Positions 39,661-47,644 of a stretch of 48,140 bases of DNA are shown here, piece after piece. Below the pieces are notes generated by a model. It was not told the origin of the DNA. It did not search any database and saw only the letters and a program-made list of their open reading frames with translations. Source of the stretch: an uncultured Christensenellaceae bacterium (lineage in GTDB: Bacteria > Bacillota > Clostridia > Christensenellales > Christensenellaceae); contig CAJUPM010000001.1 of NCBI GenBank assembly GCA_910588425.1, positions 1-48,140 on the forward strand, given 5' to 3'. Each line of letters opens with the position of its first letter. Position 1 is the stretch's first letter. The translations under genes were made by a program, and so were the position numbers.

Positions 39661-39795
39661 ATCTGCTTTGGCCTAAATATTTTTGCGGCAAATTGGCCAA
39701 AATAAGCATATTCATATTAACACTTGCAAAGATTTGGTGTCAAGCGGAGAAAAAAATAACATCAAATGCGCCGCATGTGCATATAGATATCGGTA

Positions 39796-39801
39796 TATAA
39801 T
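39796..39801 (+). promoter_or_regulatory. -10 element upstream of the LysM gene
   Basis: TATAAT lies 19 bp before the ATG. The -35 region is poor, so an activator or an alternative sigma factor may be needed. Confidence 0.35.
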
Positions 39802-39820
39802 TGGAAGACGAGGAACAGAT

Positions 39821-40480
39821 ATGGCGGGACAAGAGTATAGCTTTCTTTATAAAGTGCAAAGCGAAAAAAGCTTTTTAGAAATAGCGGAAGAATTTCAGAT
39901 GAGCGAAGTGGTTTTGCGCGCGATGAACCCAAAAATTCGGCAGGTGCGCCCAGGGGTTGAACTGAAGATCCCGATTGCAGAATGCCCAAACGGGGCCTTC
40001 CATACCCTCAAAGAAGGAGAAGGGCTGTTTCACCTGGCCGTCGGAATTGGAAGCACGGCGGAGGATATTCTGGCGGCAAATCCGGGGTTGGTGCCGGGGC
40101 GGGCTTTGCCGGGGCAGATGGTGATTCTGCCCGAGCAGGAGCGGGCGACGCGCACTTACCGCATTTGCGGCACAGATCACCTGTGGGATATTCTGCGCAA
40201 ATTTGAGATGAGCGTGCCCACACTGCGCAGATTGAACCCGGGTCTGGATATTTTTTCACTGCGCGAGGGGCAGGAGATTGTCGTGATGGAATATGCGCCG
40301 GCATCGGATGCGCAAGGGGTTTACACCTTGAAGGCCGGGGAGACGCTGCTCTCCTTATGCGAGAAAACCGGATTTTCGCCGGCTGAACTGCTGCGGGCAA
40401 ACCCAAATTTGCGCCCGCAGGATTTTGCCAAGGGGATGCGGATTGTACTGCCGCAGAAAAAGGGCCGGCACAATATGTAG
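39821..40480 (+). CDS. LysM-repeat protein without signal peptide
   Basis: This 219-residue protein consists almost wholly of four LysM-like domains, at about residues 6-50, 55-100, 105-150 and 165-212. Each has the (Y/F)-x-(V/L/I)-x-x-x-(E/D)-x-(L/F) start and an (A/R)-x-N-P helix, with a closing (M/I)-x-(I/V)-P-type strand. LysM binds peptidoglycan N-acetylglucosamine. There is no signal peptide or membrane helix, so export is unclear. Spore-coat proteins with LysM domains are made in the mother cell and need no signal, which fits a spore-former, but this is inference. The ATG follows GAGGAAC. A terminator follows directly. Confidence 0.82.
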   Translation: MAGQEYSFLYKVQSEKSFLEIAEEFQMSEVVLRAMNPKIRQVRPGVELKIPIAECPNGAFHTLKEGEGLFHLAVGIGSTAEDILAANPGLVPGRALPGQMVILPEQERATRTYRICGTDHLWDILRKFEMSVPTLRRLNPGLDIFSLREGQEIVVMEYAPASDAQGVYTLKAGETLLSLCEKTGFSPAELLRANPNLRPQDFAKGMRIVLPQKKGRHNM

Positions 40481-40510
40481 AAAAACGGCAGCGTGATCTG
40501 CCGTTTTTCT
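40481..40510 (+). terminator. Intrinsic terminator of the LysM gene
   Basis: An 11-bp stem (40481-40491 with 40498-40508, loop of 6) is followed by a T-rich end. Confidence 0.85.
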
Positions 40511-40737
40511 ATTTTGGCGAAAGCAAATGAAAGGGGTGCGCGGTATCAAAAATGGCGAAAATGAGTATACAGATCTGGAGCAACATTTTTTTCAGAGATT
40601 TAACAAAGCGGATACAATTCGCGGCAGGCACGCAAAAAGCGCAAGAGAAGCGGCTTTAACTAGACGAGTGCAGAGAAAGAAGTGGTATTTCGCGCATTTT
40701 TGCGGTTTTTCCGCATGGCGGCAGGAGGGCGGCGCCG
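40511..40737. other. Intergenic region without a recognised gene
   Basis: Between the LysM terminator and the next promoter I see no supported gene, RNA or repeat. Short open frames here lack ribosome sites. Confidence 0.5.
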
Positions 40738-40767
40738 TTTACAAAGCCGCGCGGGACAGTATATAAT
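40738..40767 (+). promoter_or_regulatory. Promoter of the RelA/SpoT-like gene
   Basis: TTTACA (40738-40743) and TATAAT (40762-40767) are 18 bp apart, 32 bp before the chosen start codon. Confidence 0.6.
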
Positions 40768-40799
40768 AGAGACAAGAGAGAATGGGGAGAGGCGGCTCT

Positions 40800-42176
40800 A
40801 TGGATTTAGAGATTTTTGAATATATCGATTCTGTGCTCGAGCTTTACCGCAAGAAGAAGGATGTGTATAAGCTCATCGCAGAGGAGGTCAAAGAATTTTT
40901 TGAAGGGGAGCTTCTGGCAGGCAGTGATTATGCGCTGAGCATGGTCTACCGCATCAAAAGCGAGAAGAGCATGCGGGAGAAGCTCATCCGCAATGGCTAT
41001 ACGGATAAATACGACACGCCGGAGGAGCTTTTGGCGCGTTTCCAGGATATCATTGGCTTTCGCATCGAGTGCAAATTTATCGACGATGAAGAGGTTGTCT
41101 ACGAACTTTTGAAGAACCTCTTCAACCAGACAGAGGATGGGGAGTACTACTACTGCGCCTCCATGCCCAAGGTGCGCCTCAAGCTGGACGATGAGCAGCC
41201 GCAAAAGCAGAAAAATGGCTTTGATATCTATAAAATTGATGGGCTATACCTTCTGGGCAAGGAAAGCCTGCATTTTGAGCTTCAGATCAAGGCGCTGGTC
41301 AATACCTTCTGGGGCGAGATTGAGCATAAAATCGTCTATAAAAACAACGCCTATCTGCTGGCAGACGGGCTTGTAACGGACCTAATGGTTTCGATTAAAA
41401 AGAGCCTGAACATGATAGACGGGCAGCTCTTTGTGCTGTATAACCGCTTTCAGCGCACGGAAGAGCGGGAGGCTTCGGAGTTTGAAAAAGAGGGGACGGC
41501 CCGGCAGGTGGAGCGGTTTCTGGCCAAGCTGGTCTGCGATACGTTTGCCGAGCTCATGCAGCAGCAGATTGGCTTTACCATTGATTTCAAAGCCAGCTGC
41601 GAGGCTGTGGTGCGCTATATCATGGAGATCAACAAGGTCGCCGATATGGAGGACTACGGCAGAGTTCTGCTCAAAACCGTCGATGCGCTGGATCAGATCA
41701 AGGAGCAGCAGGTGCGGGTGGATGAGCAAATAGAGCTGGAGCGCAAGCTCTATTATGAGGATATTTTTTCGGCCAATATTTTGGAGACAGTGGAGCAGCT
41801 CATCAACAGCAGCTATAAATGGCACATGCTGTTTCTCATCCTGTTCAGCCTGGAAAAGGGGGATAACGTCGAGGATCTGGAATCCTTCATCCGCTTCTAC
41901 CGCAAGGCGATTTTATCCAACCGCTCGTTTGCTCTGCTGGATCAGGGCGGCTATGGCAAGGCCCGGCGCATCCGCTTTGATATTCTCAACGCCATTTCCG
42001 AGATGGTGCGGGAAAAGGGCAAAGTGGAATACCTTTGCGAGCAGGGCATGGCGGTGATTCACCGCAGCATCAACTATGTCATCCCGCTGGTTTTGGCAGA
42101 GCTGGAAGAGGGGCGCGAATGGGAAGAGATTTCTACAGCGTATCTGAATATCTTAAGGCGGCGGCTGGAGCTTTAA
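40800..42176 (+). CDS. RelA/SpoT-domain nucleotide synthetase-like protein with long C-terminal extension
   Basis: The first 185 of 458 residues match the (p)ppGpp synthetase domain. R-I-K-S-E-K-S-M-R-E-K-L (51-62) is the ATP-binding R-x-K-S-x-x-S pattern. D-I-I-G-F-R (83-88) follows. F-E-L-Q-I-K-A (159-165) keeps the catalytic Glu160, and W-G-E-I-E-H (171-176) completes the site. No HD hydrolase domain is present. Small alarmone synthetases usually have 200-260 residues; here about 270 further, mostly helical and charged residues of unknown function follow. It may make (p)ppGpp or a related nucleotide, or be a toxin-type synthetase with a fused control domain. The ATG at 40800 follows GAGAGGCGG; an ATG 6 codons earlier is possible. 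A terminator follows, so it is monocistronic. Confidence 0.82.
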   Translation: MDLEIFEYIDSVLELYRKKKDVYKLIAEEVKEFFEGELLAGSDYALSMVYRIKSEKSMREKLIRNGYTDKYDTPEELLARFQDIIGFRIECKFIDDEEVVYELLKNLFNQTEDGEYYYCASMPKVRLKLDDEQPQKQKNGFDIYKIDGLYLLGKESLHFELQIKALVNTFWGEIEHKIVYKNNAYLLADGLVTDLMVSIKKSLNMIDGQLFVLYNRFQRTEEREASEFEKEGTARQVERFLAKLVCDTFAELMQQQIGFTIDFKASCEAVVRYIMEINKVADMEDYGRVLLKTVDALDQIKEQQVRVDEQIELERKLYYEDIFSANILETVEQLINSSYKWHMLFLILFSLEKGDNVEDLESFIRFYRKAILSNRSFALLDQGGYGKARRIRFDILNAISEMVREKGKVEYLCEQGMAVIHRSINYVIPLVLAELEEGREWEEISTAYLNILRRRLEL

Positions 42177-42188
42177 GGAAGAATACAG

Positions 42189-42218
42189 ACGGCAGCGAGG
42201 CGTCCGCTGCCGTTTTTT
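42189..42218 (+). terminator. Intrinsic terminator of the RelA/SpoT-like gene
   Basis: A 9-bp stem ACGGCAGCG/CGCTGCCGT (42189-42197 with 42205-42213) is followed by T6. Confidence 0.9.
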
Positions 42219-42393
42219 GATGCAGGGCGGGAGGGGCAGTTTGAGAGAATAAGGAGAGCGAGAAAACAACAGGAAACAGGCGGAAAAGCAAAAAATTTTT
42301 TGCTTGGGAAACTTTAGCGGTGTTTTGGGCGATTTAGAGCCAAAAACGCTTTGAAAAACCAAAAGAATGCGGCTAAAACGGGGAGGGCCTCCC

Positions 42394-42422
42394 TTGACGA
42401 AAGGGGGATGGAGGAATATCAT
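42394..42422 (+). promoter_or_regulatory. Promoter of the first MFS gene
   Basis: TTGACG (42394-42399) and TATCAT (42417-42422) are 17 bp apart. Between the terminator at 42218 and this promoter I see only A/G-rich sequence without a gene. Confidence 0.6.
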
Positions 42423-42482
42423 AGAAATAGACGTTATCCCATGACAGGAGAATACGCTCAAATTTTTTGTGGAGGAGTCTTT

Positions 42483-43721
42483 ATGCTTTCGCGCTTAAAG
42501 AGTAAACATCCATATCTTTTTACGCTCTCCTTCATGGAGTTTATCGGGTACGGCACATCCATCGCCGCGCTGGGGTATCTGACGGTCTTTCTGCAGGAAG
42601 TCGGGCTGGATGCCGCCCAGGTTGGCATGGTAACGGCGATTAACTCTGTGGTCGGCATGGTGGCTTCGCCTTTTTGGGGCATTGTCAGCGATAAGATGCG
42701 CTCCATGCGTAAAACTCTGCTCATCTGCATGAGCGTGGCTATGGTGCTCTGGTTCTTTGTCCCGGCCAGCAGCCAGTGGCTGTTATGGGGTATGCCGGTC
42801 ATGTCTATCCTGCTGCCCATTACCAACTTCTTCCGCGCGCCCATGTCTTCGCTGGTAGACAGCTGGACGGTGCGCAGTGCCAATGAACACAGATTAAATT
42901 TCAATACCATGCGTATGTTCGGCACAGTTGGCTATTCGGCCACGGGCATCTTTTTAAGCTGGCTGACGGCAAAATTCGGCGTCAATTGGGCGTTTTATGT
43001 GCACACCATGATGCTGGCGGCGATTGTCGTCTGCCTGATGATGAAAAACGAGGATAGGCGGGGCGCCGAGGCCAAGGCGGAGCAGATTTCGCTGAAAGAG
43101 ATGCATTTTGGCAAGCTGTTCAAGAATTACAGCCTGGTAACCTACTTCATCTATCTGATTTTATACTGCATTCCCCTCAATTCCGGTGATACCTTTTTGC
43201 CATATCTGATGGAGGAGATTGGCATTACGCCCAAGCTCGTCGGCGTTATCATGGCCGTGCGTTCGGCGATGGAGATCCCGATTTTGCTGGGCTTCCATAA
43301 ATTCCGCGCGAAGTTTTCGCTGCCCACGCTGCTCACATTCCAATGCGCGTGCTATATGATGATCTACTTCTCGCTCACTGTGGTGAAAAGCAAGGTGCTG
43401 TTCATCATTCTCATGTGCATTCAGGGCATGGCCAGCGGCGTAGAAATCGGGTGCGCGAACAACTATGTCTACGCTCTGGCGCCGGATGAGCTCAAGAGCA
43501 CGGCAGTCATGCTTGGCAACGCCATGTGGGCGCTTTCCGGCTTTATGGCCAACTTCGTCGGCGGCTATATCGTGCAGTACAGCGGAATTCGCACCTATTA
43601 TATCGCCATGGGCATCATTGGGCTGGTAACCACGCTGTTTTTTGCGGCCAGTTTCCCGGTTGGCAAAAAGCATTTTGGAGTCCAGCTGCCAAAAAGTGTG
43701 GGCAAAACAGAGCGCAGATAA
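42483..43721 (+). CDS. MFS transporter 1
   Basis: This 412-residue protein of the major facilitator superfamily has twelve predicted membrane helices, near the MFS_1_like (LacY/NupG-like) branch. G-I-V-S-D-K-M-R-S-M-R-K-T near residues 73-85 is the helix 2-3 motif with its conserved Asp and Arg/Lys. A long charged loop near 190-215 separates the two halves. A-L-A-P-D-E-L-K-S-T-A lies near 332-342. The frame opens at 42351, but the ATG at 42483 has TGGAGGAG upstream and lies after the promoter. The next gene is a paralogue. The substrate is unknown; relatives carry sugars, nucleosides or phenylpropionate. Confidence 0.88.
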   Translation: MLSRLKSKHPYLFTLSFMEFIGYGTSIAALGYLTVFLQEVGLDAAQVGMVTAINSVVGMVASPFWGIVSDKMRSMRKTLLICMSVAMVLWFFVPASSQWLLWGMPVMSILLPITNFFRAPMSSLVDSWTVRSANEHRLNFNTMRMFGTVGYSATGIFLSWLTAKFGVNWAFYVHTMMLAAIVVCLMMKNEDRRGAEAKAEQISLKEMHFGKLFKNYSLVTYFIYLILYCIPLNSGDTFLPYLMEEIGITPKLVGVIMAVRSAMEIPILLGFHKFRAKFSLPTLLTFQCACYMMIYFSLTVVKSKVLFIILMCIQGMASGVEIGCANNYVYALAPDELKSTAVMLGNAMWALSGFMANFVGGYIVQYSGIRTYYIAMGIIGLVTTLFFAASFPVGKKHFGVQLPKSVGKTERR

Positions 43722-43746
43722 AGCGCCTGGCAAAAATAGAGAATTG

Positions 43747-43789
43747 AGCGGCGCAGATATGCCGATGGCAGAGGCAACGCCGCTTTTTT
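43747..43789 (+). terminator. Probable terminator between the two MFS genes
   Basis: AGCGGCG (43747-43753) pairs with CGCCGCT (43778-43784), with a small GCC/GGC hairpin in the loop and T6 after it. The long loop makes it weaker than others here. Confidence 0.6.
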
Positions 43790-43832
43790 ACGGGCTCATT
43801 TGGCCTGATGTTTTAAAGGTGAAAGGGTTTTC

Positions 43833-45113
43833 ATGGCAGAAAAGAAGCTAAAATCGAAAAAAGAATACTGCTTGCGGTTTTCCGCGATCGAGTTCATCGG
43901 CGCTTCCGTCTATCTGGCGGCGATGGGGTATCTCTCCGTCTACTTGCAGAGTACAGGCATGGAGAGCTCGCAAATCGGCATCATCTATTCGCTCAACAGC
44001 CTGGTGAGCATCTGCGCGACGCTCTTTTGGGGCGTCATCAGCGACAAGATCAGATCCGTGCGCAAGGTCTATATGATTTGCCTGCTGGCGGCGGCCATCA
44101 TCTGGCCGTTTATTCCTGCGACGATTCCGCTGAAAATTAAGGGATATTCTCTGGCGATTCTGACGATTCCGCTCTCGGCTTTTGTGCGTATGCCCATCGG
44201 CGGACTCACGGATAACTGGGTTTTGCAGTTTTCCAACAAATTTGGCGCCAACTATGGGCGCATCCGCCTGTGGGGGACGATCGGGTATGTGGCGCTGGGG
44301 CTGGTTTTGACGGCGATCATGCCGTTTGTCGGCGTGCAGGCGACGTTCTATATCTATTCGGGCCTGGTTCTGCTGGTTTTTGTCATGGCGCTGTTTGTAG
44401 GCGAAGAGACGCTGGATAAAGGGCAGAAGCAGAGCAGTTCGCTCAAAGATTTGCAGCTGGGCCGGATTTTTAAGAATTACTACCTGATGTCGTATATGCT
44501 TTTTACCGTCATCATGTACTGCGGCTCGGAAGCGTTTTTGCCCTATCTGATGGAAGAGATCGGCATGGATACCAACCGCCTTGGAATGCTCTATTCCATC
44601 CGCTCCCTGCTGGAGCTGCCTATCCTATATACGGCGGTAAAACTGAGAAAACGCATTGCCCTGCCTGTTTTCATCCTCATTCAGGGCTTAATGTATGTCA
44701 TCATGTTTTTATCCTATTCCTGCATTCAGGGCGCGGCGCTGTTTATCCTGGTTACAATGCTGCAAGGCCTTGCCTCGGGCATCGACGTCGGCCTGGGTTC
44801 GGCGTATATCTTTGCCCTGGCGCCGGATGAACTCAAGAGTACAGCGCATCTGATGAGCTATGCCATGGCTTATCTGGCGAATATGCTGGGCAGCCTGCTG
44901 GGCGGCTTCATTGTGGATCTGATGGGCGTGCGCAGCTATTATCTGGTCACGGGCCTGATGATTGGCGGAGCGCTTCTGCTCTATATGCTGACGTTCGTGC
45001 TGGGGCAGAAGGTGTTCAAAATTCCGCTGCCTGATCACGTCCGCTCGACGCATAAGCAGTTGCAGCTGGAGCAGGCGCAGAAAAAAGCAAAAGAACAGGC
45101 AGAGGGCGCATAA
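43833..45113 (+). CDS. MFS transporter 2
   Basis: This 426-residue paralogue of the preceding transporter shares many segments with it: W-G-V-I-S-D-K-I-R-S-V-R-K near residue 67-79, the L-P-Y-L-M-E-E-I-G-M segment near 233, and A-L-A-P-D-E-L-K-S-T-A near 328. Twelve helices are predicted, with a lysine- and glutamine-rich cytoplasmic tail. The ATG follows AAAGGTGAAAGG. The pair probably arose by tandem duplication. Two similar but distinct subunits could work separately on related substrates, or even pair, which is speculation. Confidence 0.88.
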   Translation: MAEKKLKSKKEYCLRFSAIEFIGASVYLAAMGYLSVYLQSTGMESSQIGIIYSLNSLVSICATLFWGVISDKIRSVRKVYMICLLAAAIIWPFIPATIPLKIKGYSLAILTIPLSAFVRMPIGGLTDNWVLQFSNKFGANYGRIRLWGTIGYVALGLVLTAIMPFVGVQATFYIYSGLVLLVFVMALFVGEETLDKGQKQSSSLKDLQLGRIFKNYYLMSYMLFTVIMYCGSEAFLPYLMEEIGMDTNRLGMLYSIRSLLELPILYTAVKLRKRIALPVFILIQGLMYVIMFLSYSCIQGAALFILVTMLQGLASGIDVGLGSAYIFALAPDELKSTAHLMSYAMAYLANMLGSLLGGFIVDLMGVRSYYLVTGLMIGGALLLYMLTFVLGQKVFKIPLPDHVRSTHKQLQLEQAQKKAKEQAEGA

Positions 45114-45160
45114 AGATTCTTTTCATTGCTTCGTGATAGCGAAAAAGGGGAGGAGCGGCG

Positions 45161-45370
45161 ATGCAGGAAAATAAGCAGGAATCTGGGCAAAAAAGGGAAC
45201 AGAACTATATGATGCAGGGCATGGCGCTGGGCATGTGCTTTGGGGCGGCGGCAGGAGCCGCCGTTGGCACAATGATGCACAATCTCGCAAGCGGGATGAG
45301 TTTTGGCGTCAGCATTGGAATGTGTGCGGGCATGGGCATCGGTTTTTTAATCAAAAAGAAAAAGAGCTGA
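45161..45370 (+). CDS. Small glycine- and methionine-rich membrane protein
   Basis: This 69-residue protein starts behind GGGGAGGAG. A hydrophilic N-terminus of about 16 residues is followed by two hydrophobic stretches (about 17-40 and 44-63) rich in Gly, Ala and Met, with spaced glycines like a glycine-zipper. It ends in a run of lysines. I do not recognise a specific family. It follows the second MFS gene by 47 bp without a terminator between, so it is probably co-transcribed with it. Confidence 0.7.
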   Translation: MQENKQESGQKREQNYMMQGMALGMCFGAAAGAAVGTMMHNLASGMSFGVSIGMCAGMGIGFLIKKKKS

Positions 45371-45403
45371 AAAAACGGCGGATTACGTATCAAAAAGGCA
45401 AAT

Positions 45404-45446
45404 GAAAAACGAGGCTTTTCGAAAGAAAAGCCTCGTTTTCTTTTTT
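45404..45446. terminator. Bidirectional intrinsic terminator
   Basis: A 15-bp stem (45406-45420 with 45425-45439) has a GAAA tetraloop. T-rich sequence follows on the right and A-rich sequence precedes on the left. It ends the MFS genes and the convergent methylase gene. Confidence 0.9.
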
Positions 45447-46482
45447 AATGTTCGTAACTGGAGATGAGCAGTTCGCTGATTTTGCCGCGCCCCGCTCCCT
45501 TGGCGCTGATAGCGCGCCCCACGCGCAGACGATGGATATGGAATGGGGCATAGAGATCGTCGAAAAAGTTATCGTGCGGGTCGGTATTTTTCGGATCCGA
45601 GTTGCTGAGCAGCAGGCTTGCCCCGCGTTTGGCCATAGCGGCGAAGAAGCCTGCCAGGGTGCGCTGATCGTCGTCGCCAAACGCATCCTGCGTATAGGCG
45701 GTAAAGCTGGAAGTGGGGGAAAGCGGGCGGTAGGGCGGATCCAGATAGACGAAGGTATGCGCATTGATGAAATCCGCAGACTGTGCATAGCTGCCGCAGA
45801 CCAGCGCCACGTGTTCCAGTGTTGCGGAAGCGGCGCGCAGGAGCGGCGCGTTGACAATTTCCGGCGCACGGTAGCGCCCGATGGGGACATTGAACTGCCC
45901 TTTTCGGTTGACGCGGTACAGCCCGTTGAAGCAAGTCTTATTTAAAAACAGGAAAAGCGCGGCCCGCTCCAGATCGGGCGGGAGATTGGGAGCGCACGAT
46001 GGGCCGGCGTTGAACTGATTGCGCTTCTCATAATAGTAGGCCTTGCGCGCATCCGCATCCAGGGGAAGATACTGCGCAGAAAATTGCTCCAATTGCTCTA
46101 TGAGCTGTTCTGCGTGGCCCTGCACCACGCGATAGACGTTGATCAGCTCCGGGTTGGTATCGCTGAGATACGCCTCTTGGATGTGATAAGATGACAGGAC
46201 ATGGAACAGAACAGCGCCGCCGCCCACGAATGGCTCCGCATAGCGCGTAATTTCGCCGCCCAAGTGCCGGGGAAAGTGAGCGGCAATTTCTGAAAGCGAG
46301 CGGCTCTTGCCGCCGGCCCATTTGAGAAATGGGCGGGCGAGCAAGGGCCGCTCGGCGGCATCAGGAAGAAACCAAGTATCGCCTGCCAAAATTGCGCCGG
46401 GGATTTTCTGTTGTGCGCAGAGCAAAGATAAGTTTTGGGCGGGTATGCCCCATTGTTCTGCTGCGTCTCCAAGTCGTATCAT
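45445..46482 (-). CDS. Dam-family DNA adenine methylase with N-terminal HTH
   Basis: This 345-residue protein has an excisionase/MerR-like helix-turn-helix in its first 45 residues, ending I-P-G-A-x-x-x-G-x-x-W-F-L-P. A complete Dam/DpnM-type N6-adenine methyltransferase follows. P-F-L-K-W-A-G-G-K (51-59) and E-P-F-V-G-G-G-A-V-L-F (83-93) bind S-adenosylmethionine. S-D-T-N-P-E-L-I-N-V-Y follows. D-P-P-Y (248-251) is the catalytic motif. N-K-T-C-F-N-G-L-Y-R-V-N near 178-189 is typical of this family, which usually methylates GATC. No restriction enzyme is adjacent, so it is an orphan methylase. I chose the ATG at 46482; the ATG at 46491 abuts the GAGG site. It may regulate genes or mark replication. 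Confidence 0.9.
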   Translation of the reverse strand: MIRLGDAAEQWGIPAQNLSLLCAQQKIPGAILAGDTWFLPDAAERPLLARPFLKWAGGKSRSLSEIAAHFPRHLGGEITRYAEPFVGGGAVLFHVLSSYHIQEAYLSDTNPELINVYRVVQGHAEQLIEQLEQFSAQYLPLDADARKAYYYEKRNQFNAGPSCAPNLPPDLERAALFLFLNKTCFNGLYRVNRKGQFNVPIGRYRAPEIVNAPLLRAASATLEHVALVCGSYAQSADFINAHTFVYLDPPYRPLSPTSSFTAYTQDAFGDDDQRTLAGFFAAMAKRGASLLLSNSDPKNTDPHDNFFDDLYAPFHIHRLRVGRAISAKGAGRGKISELLISSYEH

Positions 46483-46513
46483 TTTTATCATGCCTCAAAG
46501 TCATTTGGGTGAT

Positions 46514-46522
46514 ATTATAGCA
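46514..46522 (-). promoter_or_regulatory. Extended -10 promoter of the methylase gene
   Basis: On the minus strand TGCTATAAT reads toward the methylase gene, 32 bp before its ATG. The -35 is weak. Confidence 0.55.
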
Positions 46523-46738
46523 TGTTTTTGCCGGGGTGTCTGTCGCAAAATTGATATTTTTTAGGCGAAATATTGGAAAAAAGATAATTTTGCGCAAGTG
46601 AGGTGCCGTTTTGCATTCCGCTGCGGCTATACAAAAAAATAGGCGCGCAGATTGGCACGCCAGACGAAATCACAGCGAAGCTGAATATCCCGGGGCGCGA
46701 TTGAGATAATAAAATGAAGGAAACTTTCCCGGCAGGCG
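46523..46738. other. Intergenic region without a firm gene
   Basis: This stretch between the methylase promoter and ytxC has only a 33-codon plus-strand frame beginning at a GTG near 46602, without a proper ribosome site. I see no RNA signature or repeat. Confidence 0.4.
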
Positions 46739-46756
46739 GCATATTTTAAACTATGC
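46739..46756. promoter_or_regulatory. Imperfect 18-bp palindrome upstream of ytxC
   Basis: GCATA-T-TTTAAA-C-TATGC is symmetric except for one base pair and lies 43 bp before the ytxC start. Its left part (GCATATTTTA) also resembles a sporulation-type -10 region. Either use is unproven. Confidence 0.4.
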
Positions 46757-46799
46757 AAAAAACAAGCGAAAACGCGCAGGGAAAGAAAAGGAGGGCCCT

Positions 46800-47570
46800 T
46801 TGAAATACAGCATTGGCGTATCGAATATGGATGTGGCGCTGCGCCCTCTCATGGAAAAACGCCTGCCCATGCAGGGAAAACTTACAGGGGAAATTCAGCT
46901 GGGAAAGCAGGCGGGCCGCTATCTGCCCGTGGAGATCTGCGGACGGCAGGCTTTATTTGCGCTGGCGGATATTCTGGCAGATATTATCATTGAGCATTTG
47001 CAGATTCGCTATCTCATGGCGGAACTGACGAGAAAATACGACTATCTTTCTGAGCGGGGCAAGAGCGAAATCTTGGTGAGCACCGTGCGCCAGCTCTGGT
47101 ATGGCGGCGGCAAGGAGAAGCTGGAGCAAAAGAAAAAGGATATTGCCGGCCGGGTTCTCATCTGCCTTTTGGAATGCGAGGGAAGGCTGGCGCTGGACGG
47201 CGTTCTGCGCTTCCGCATGAAGGACTGCACCGCGCAGTGGCAGCAGACCATGCAAAAATGCGTGGAGCAGTATACCGCCAAAAACGAGCAAAAGGAATTT
47301 ATCAAGCTGCTGCGCTATTTTGTGTGCATGCGCGATCCTATGGTGCACTACGTCGAGGTTTTGCCCATAGGCGAAGAGTATGAGATGCTGGATGAGCACG
47401 GCAACCGGATAGACGTCTATATCGACGAAGAGCCGGATGCGACCAAGGAGGATTTGCTGCTTTCCGGGCTCATCGACCTCGCGCCGGAGGTGATCGACCT
47501 GGCGCAGGTTTGCGATGACGATCTCAAGGGGCTGCTGGCAGATATCTTCGTGGGGCGCATCCGCGGATAG
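46800..47570 (+). CDS. ytxC: YtxC-like putative sporulation protein
   Basis: This 256-residue protein resembles YtxC, a protein of spore-forming Firmicutes without an assigned biochemical role. The gene order ytxC-thrS is known from Bacillus and many Clostridia and is kept here, which strengthens the call. The product is soluble and mostly helical, with a Y-L-P-V-E-I segment near residue 41 and an acidic C-terminal third. The start is a TTG with AAGGAGGG directly upstream. Expression during sporulation is likely by analogy. The gene is separated from thrS by its own promoter and T-box, so the two are not simply co-transcribed. Confidence 0.75.
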   Translation: MKYSIGVSNMDVALRPLMEKRLPMQGKLTGEIQLGKQAGRYLPVEICGRQALFALADILADIIIEHLQIRYLMAELTRKYDYLSERGKSEILVSTVRQLWYGGGKEKLEQKKKDIAGRVLICLLECEGRLALDGVLRFRMKDCTAQWQQTMQKCVEQYTAKNEQKEFIKLLRYFVCMRDPMVHYVEVLPIGEEYEMLDEHGNRIDVYIDEEPDATKEDLLLSGLIDLAPEVIDLAQVCDDDLKGLLADIFVGRIRG

Positions 47571-47608
47571 AGGGCGGCGGACAGAGGGCTCGCCGTTTTG
47601 ATTTGGCG

Positions 47609-47636
47609 TTGACAAGCGGCGCAAAGGGTGTATAAT
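47609..47636 (+). promoter_or_regulatory. Consensus promoter of thrS
   Basis: Perfect hexamers TTGACA (47609-47614) and TATAAT (47631-47636) are 16 bp apart. It drives the T-box leader. Confidence 0.9.
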
Positions 47637-47644
47637 GAAAGAAA

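Noticed and set aside
46602..46703. A 33-codon frame beginning with GTG upstream of ytxC
   Set aside because: Codon use is like the neighbours, but there is no ribosome site at a proper distance and the product matches nothing.
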